Positions 14,689-16,273 of a stretch of DNA of 16,273 bases are shown in pieces. The stretch's first letter is position 1. Each line of letters begins with the position of its first letter. A program made the position numbers and the translations under genes. Source of the stretch: JAHJQQ01 sp041739295 (GTDB lineage Bacteria > Pseudomonadota > Gammaproteobacteria > Thiohalobacterales > Thiohalobacteraceae). Location of the stretch: contig JBGSOE010000061.1 in the NCBI GenBank assembly GCA_041739295.1, positions 1 to 16,273 on the forward strand, written 5' to 3'. The notes below the pieces were generated by a model that saw nothing but the letters and a program-made list of their open reading frames with translations, searched no databases and was not told where the DNA came from.

Positions 14689-16147
14689 AGTTGCCATCCT
14701 GCGCGAGGACGTAGCCGTTGATGCCCTCCCGAGTCGCATAGACCTGATCTTCATACCACAGCGGCACTATCGGCAAAGTGGCGAGCAAACGTTCCTGTAA
14801 TGCACGATAGAGAATCACCTGACTGGTGCTGTCCTGCACCTGTTCGGCAGCCTCAATTAATGTATCAACTGTGGCATCCTGAAAATTCCCCCGGTTCGCG
14901 CCCTCAGGCGGCGCGGAGTTGCTGTGAAACACATAACGGAAGATGTCCGGGGATTTGATGCCTACCCAAGAGAGGCTATAGAGCTGGAAGCGCCCGGCCT
15001 TGATATCGCCGTAAAAAGTACCCCAATCGTAAGTCTTCAGCGACACGCGGATACCAACCTGTGCCAGCTGGCTCTGGATAACAGTAGCGAGACGAATACG
15101 CACCGCATCACTGGAGGTCTTATAGGTCAGTTGCAAGGGATTGTCAGGTCCATAGCCGGCTTCGGCCAGCAGCGCACGACTGCGCTCAGGGTCATAGGCC
15201 ACGCCCTTCAGATCCGGATGTCCCGCCCAATGATCCGGTGGCAACAGCGCACCCGCGGGGCGTGCACCCTCATCCAGGACATATTGGATGATACGTTCGC
15301 GGTTCAATGCATGAGCAATGGCCAGCCGCACCTCAATCTTGCCGGTATTTGCGTCCTCCATATTGAAACCCAGATACGCAAAATTACTCCCGGACGCACG
15401 CCGTACCTGGATGTTCGGGTCTTGGCTCAGATAGGTAATGAGCTCCGCTGGCAAATCGTTCTGTAATAGATCTACTTCACCCCGCATGAGTTTCAGAACG
15501 CGCACGGTGGCATCCGGTACTCTTACCAGCTCGACGATCTGCCCGTCAGTCTGGCGCTGCAATCTCACAATGCCGGGACTCGGCCGCCCCAGGAACTGCA
15601 TCGGACCGCTGCCCAGCGGCGTGAAGGGTGCATCTTTGGATAACCGCGCCAGCGCTTCGGGTAAGACGCCGATCACCAGATAGCCTGGAAGCAGGGGATC
15701 AGGCCGCATAAGGAAGATATCCAGAGTATCTTCATCGACGACATCAATCCGCTCGATCAATGCGAGCGAGGCCCGATGCGGTGAACCATTGACGGGATCG
15801 AGAATGAAATCATAGGTTGCCTTCACATCACGGCTGGTCAGTCGACTACCATCATGGAACGTGCGTCCCTCTTGGCCCAGATGGAAACGGTAATAGGTCG
15901 GTGCAAGTTGTTCCCAACTCGCCAGCGACGCTTGTGGCTGTGATTGCGCATCAAAATCGACTAGGCGCGCATAGATCAATCGATTGATACGCGCCGACGT
16001 GGCATCGGTCGTGAAACGCGGATCGAGGTTGGCGGCCTCACCGGCGACGGCAAGGCGAATCGAATCGTGCTCCGGACGCGAACAGCCGGACAGGATGCCA
16101 ATAAAGAGTAACGAGACCAACAACCAACGGGACAACAAGAGCGGCAT
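14651..16147 (-). CDS. Peptide ABC transporter substrate-binding lipoprotein
   Basis: A 498-residue family 5 extracellular solute-binding protein (DppA/OppA/MppA class). The N terminus is a lipoprotein signal: Arg7, a hydrophobic core, and the lipobox LSGC with Cys22 as the lipidated residue, so it should be anchored to a membrane facing the periplasm. The mature protein starts with SIRLAVAGEAANLDPRFTTD, as in the family, followed by FHLGQEGRTFHDGSRLTSRDV, VRLAIAHALNRERI and the IVPLWYEDQVYA region near the C terminus. The probable partners are the DppB/DppC-type permeases at 9992-11721, separated from it by the opposite-strand DUF2892 and GGDEF-EAL genes. It begins 5 bases after the stop of the CYTH-like gene with no clear Shine-Dalgarno, and overlaps the L,D-transpeptidase gene at its 3' end. 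Murein peptide is a contextual guess at the ligand. Confidence 0.93.
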   Translation of the reverse strand: MPLLLSRWLLVSLLFIGILSGCSRPEHDSIRLAVAGEAANLDPRFTTDATSARINRLIYARLVDFDAQSQPQASLASWEQLAPTYYRFHLGQEGRTFHDGSRLTSRDVKATYDFILDPVNGSPHRASLALIERIDVVDEDTLDIFLMRPDPLLPGYLVIGVLPEALARLSKDAPFTPLGSGPMQFLGRPSPGIVRLQRQTDGQIVELVRVPDATVRVLKLMRGEVDLLQNDLPAELITYLSQDPNIQVRRASGSNFAYLGFNMEDANTGKIEVRLAIAHALNRERIIQYVLDEGARPAGALLPPDHWAGHPDLKGVAYDPERSRALLAEAGYGPDNPLQLTYKTSSDAVRIRLATVIQSQLAQVGIRVSLKTYDWGTFYGDIKAGRFQLYSLSWVGIKSPDIFRYVFHSNSAPPEGANRGNFQDATVDTLIEAAEQVQDSTSQVILYRALQERLLATLPIVPLWYEDQVYATREGINGYVLAQDGNYDGLLTVHHGEP

Positions 16148-16152
16148 CTAGA

Positions 16153-16273
16153 TTACCAGCTGCAGTAAGGCCGATCGGCCAGGCAGACGTTATAGTAGCG
16201 CGGATCAGCCGAAACCTCTGCGCCCAACCAGGCGGGACGCTCAAAATCTTCTTTCTCGTCCTTCAACTCGATC
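16153..16273 (-). CDS. CYTH/triphosphate tunnel metalloenzyme-like protein, 3' end
   Basis: Only the last 39 codons are present, entering from the right edge on the minus strand. They read IELKDEKEDFERPAWLGAEV, then a short segment with DPRYYN, and end PYCSW before TAA at 16153-16155. The acidic IELKDE strand followed by a PxWLG-x-EV-x-x-DPRYYN motif resembles the C-terminal end of single-domain CYTH proteins, a family that includes inorganic triphosphatases. The call rests on a short fragment and on recalled family features; the rest of the gene is outside the window. It lies 5 bases upstream of the binding-protein gene and is probably in the same transcript. Confidence 0.65.
   Translation of the reverse strand, partial: IELKDEKEDFERPAWLGAEVSADPRYYNVCLADRPYCSW

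Noticed and set aside
14689..14754. Longer L,D-transpeptidase start at 14754
   Set aside because: No ribosome site, deep overlap with the binding-protein gene, and an N terminus that is neither a signal peptide nor family-like.

Overview
The window looks like chromosomal DNA of a gammaproteobacterium, probably a sulfur-oxidising or sulfur-metabolising lineage. The mfd, csiV, methylthioinosine phosphorylase and nagZ genes lie together in pseudomonads and relatives (recalled family context, not searched). Two DsrE-superfamily genes in 16 kb point towards sulfur metabolism. Base composition is moderately GC-rich and coding style is even across genes. No rRNA, tRNA, CRISPR array, complete insertion sequence or prophage gene is visible.

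Layout, left to right. The 3' end of a DsrE2-like gene (1-210, +) is followed by a clear intrinsic terminator. Next comes mfd (362-3850, +), with csiV starting at the next base (3851-4528, +). A 357-base gene-free stretch (4529-4885) holds a facing pair of REP-like palindromes and a 218-bp MITE-like element with 17/18-bp terminal inverted repeats. The right end of the element abuts the stop codon of the next gene. A minus-strand series then runs from 9862 back to 4886: nagZ, a patatin-like (RssA-type) hydrolase, a second REP-like pair, a cysteine-free DsrE-family protein, hypoxanthine phosphoribosyltransferase, S-methyl-5'-thioinosine phosphorylase and an AI-2E/YdiK-type membrane protein. Further right, also on the minus strand, are two dipeptide-type ABC permeases (9992-11721). 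A plus-strand pair, DUF2892 protein and GGDEF-EAL protein (11931-14104), separates these permeases from a matching substrate-binding lipoprotein and an overlapping L,D-transpeptidase (14128-16147, -). The window ends in the 3' end of a CYTH/triphosphatase-like gene.

How the genes may work together. The phosphorylase releases hypoxanthine from methylthioinosine and the neighbouring phosphoribosyltransferase turns it into IMP, so these two form a short salvage route from polyamine by-product to nucleotide. The substrate-binding protein, two permeases, L,D-transpeptidase, NagZ and CsiV all fit cell-wall peptide or muropeptide handling, which suggests a wall-recycling neighbourhood; no ATPase gene for the transporter is in the window. 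The GGDEF-EAL protein keeps its cyclase, inhibitory and phosphodiesterase motifs.

The most unusual points are the mobile element whose 3-bp target duplication coincides with a stop codon, the repeated two-type palindrome module at two loci, the DsrE-family protein with no cysteine, and an L,D-transpeptidase with no visible export signal.
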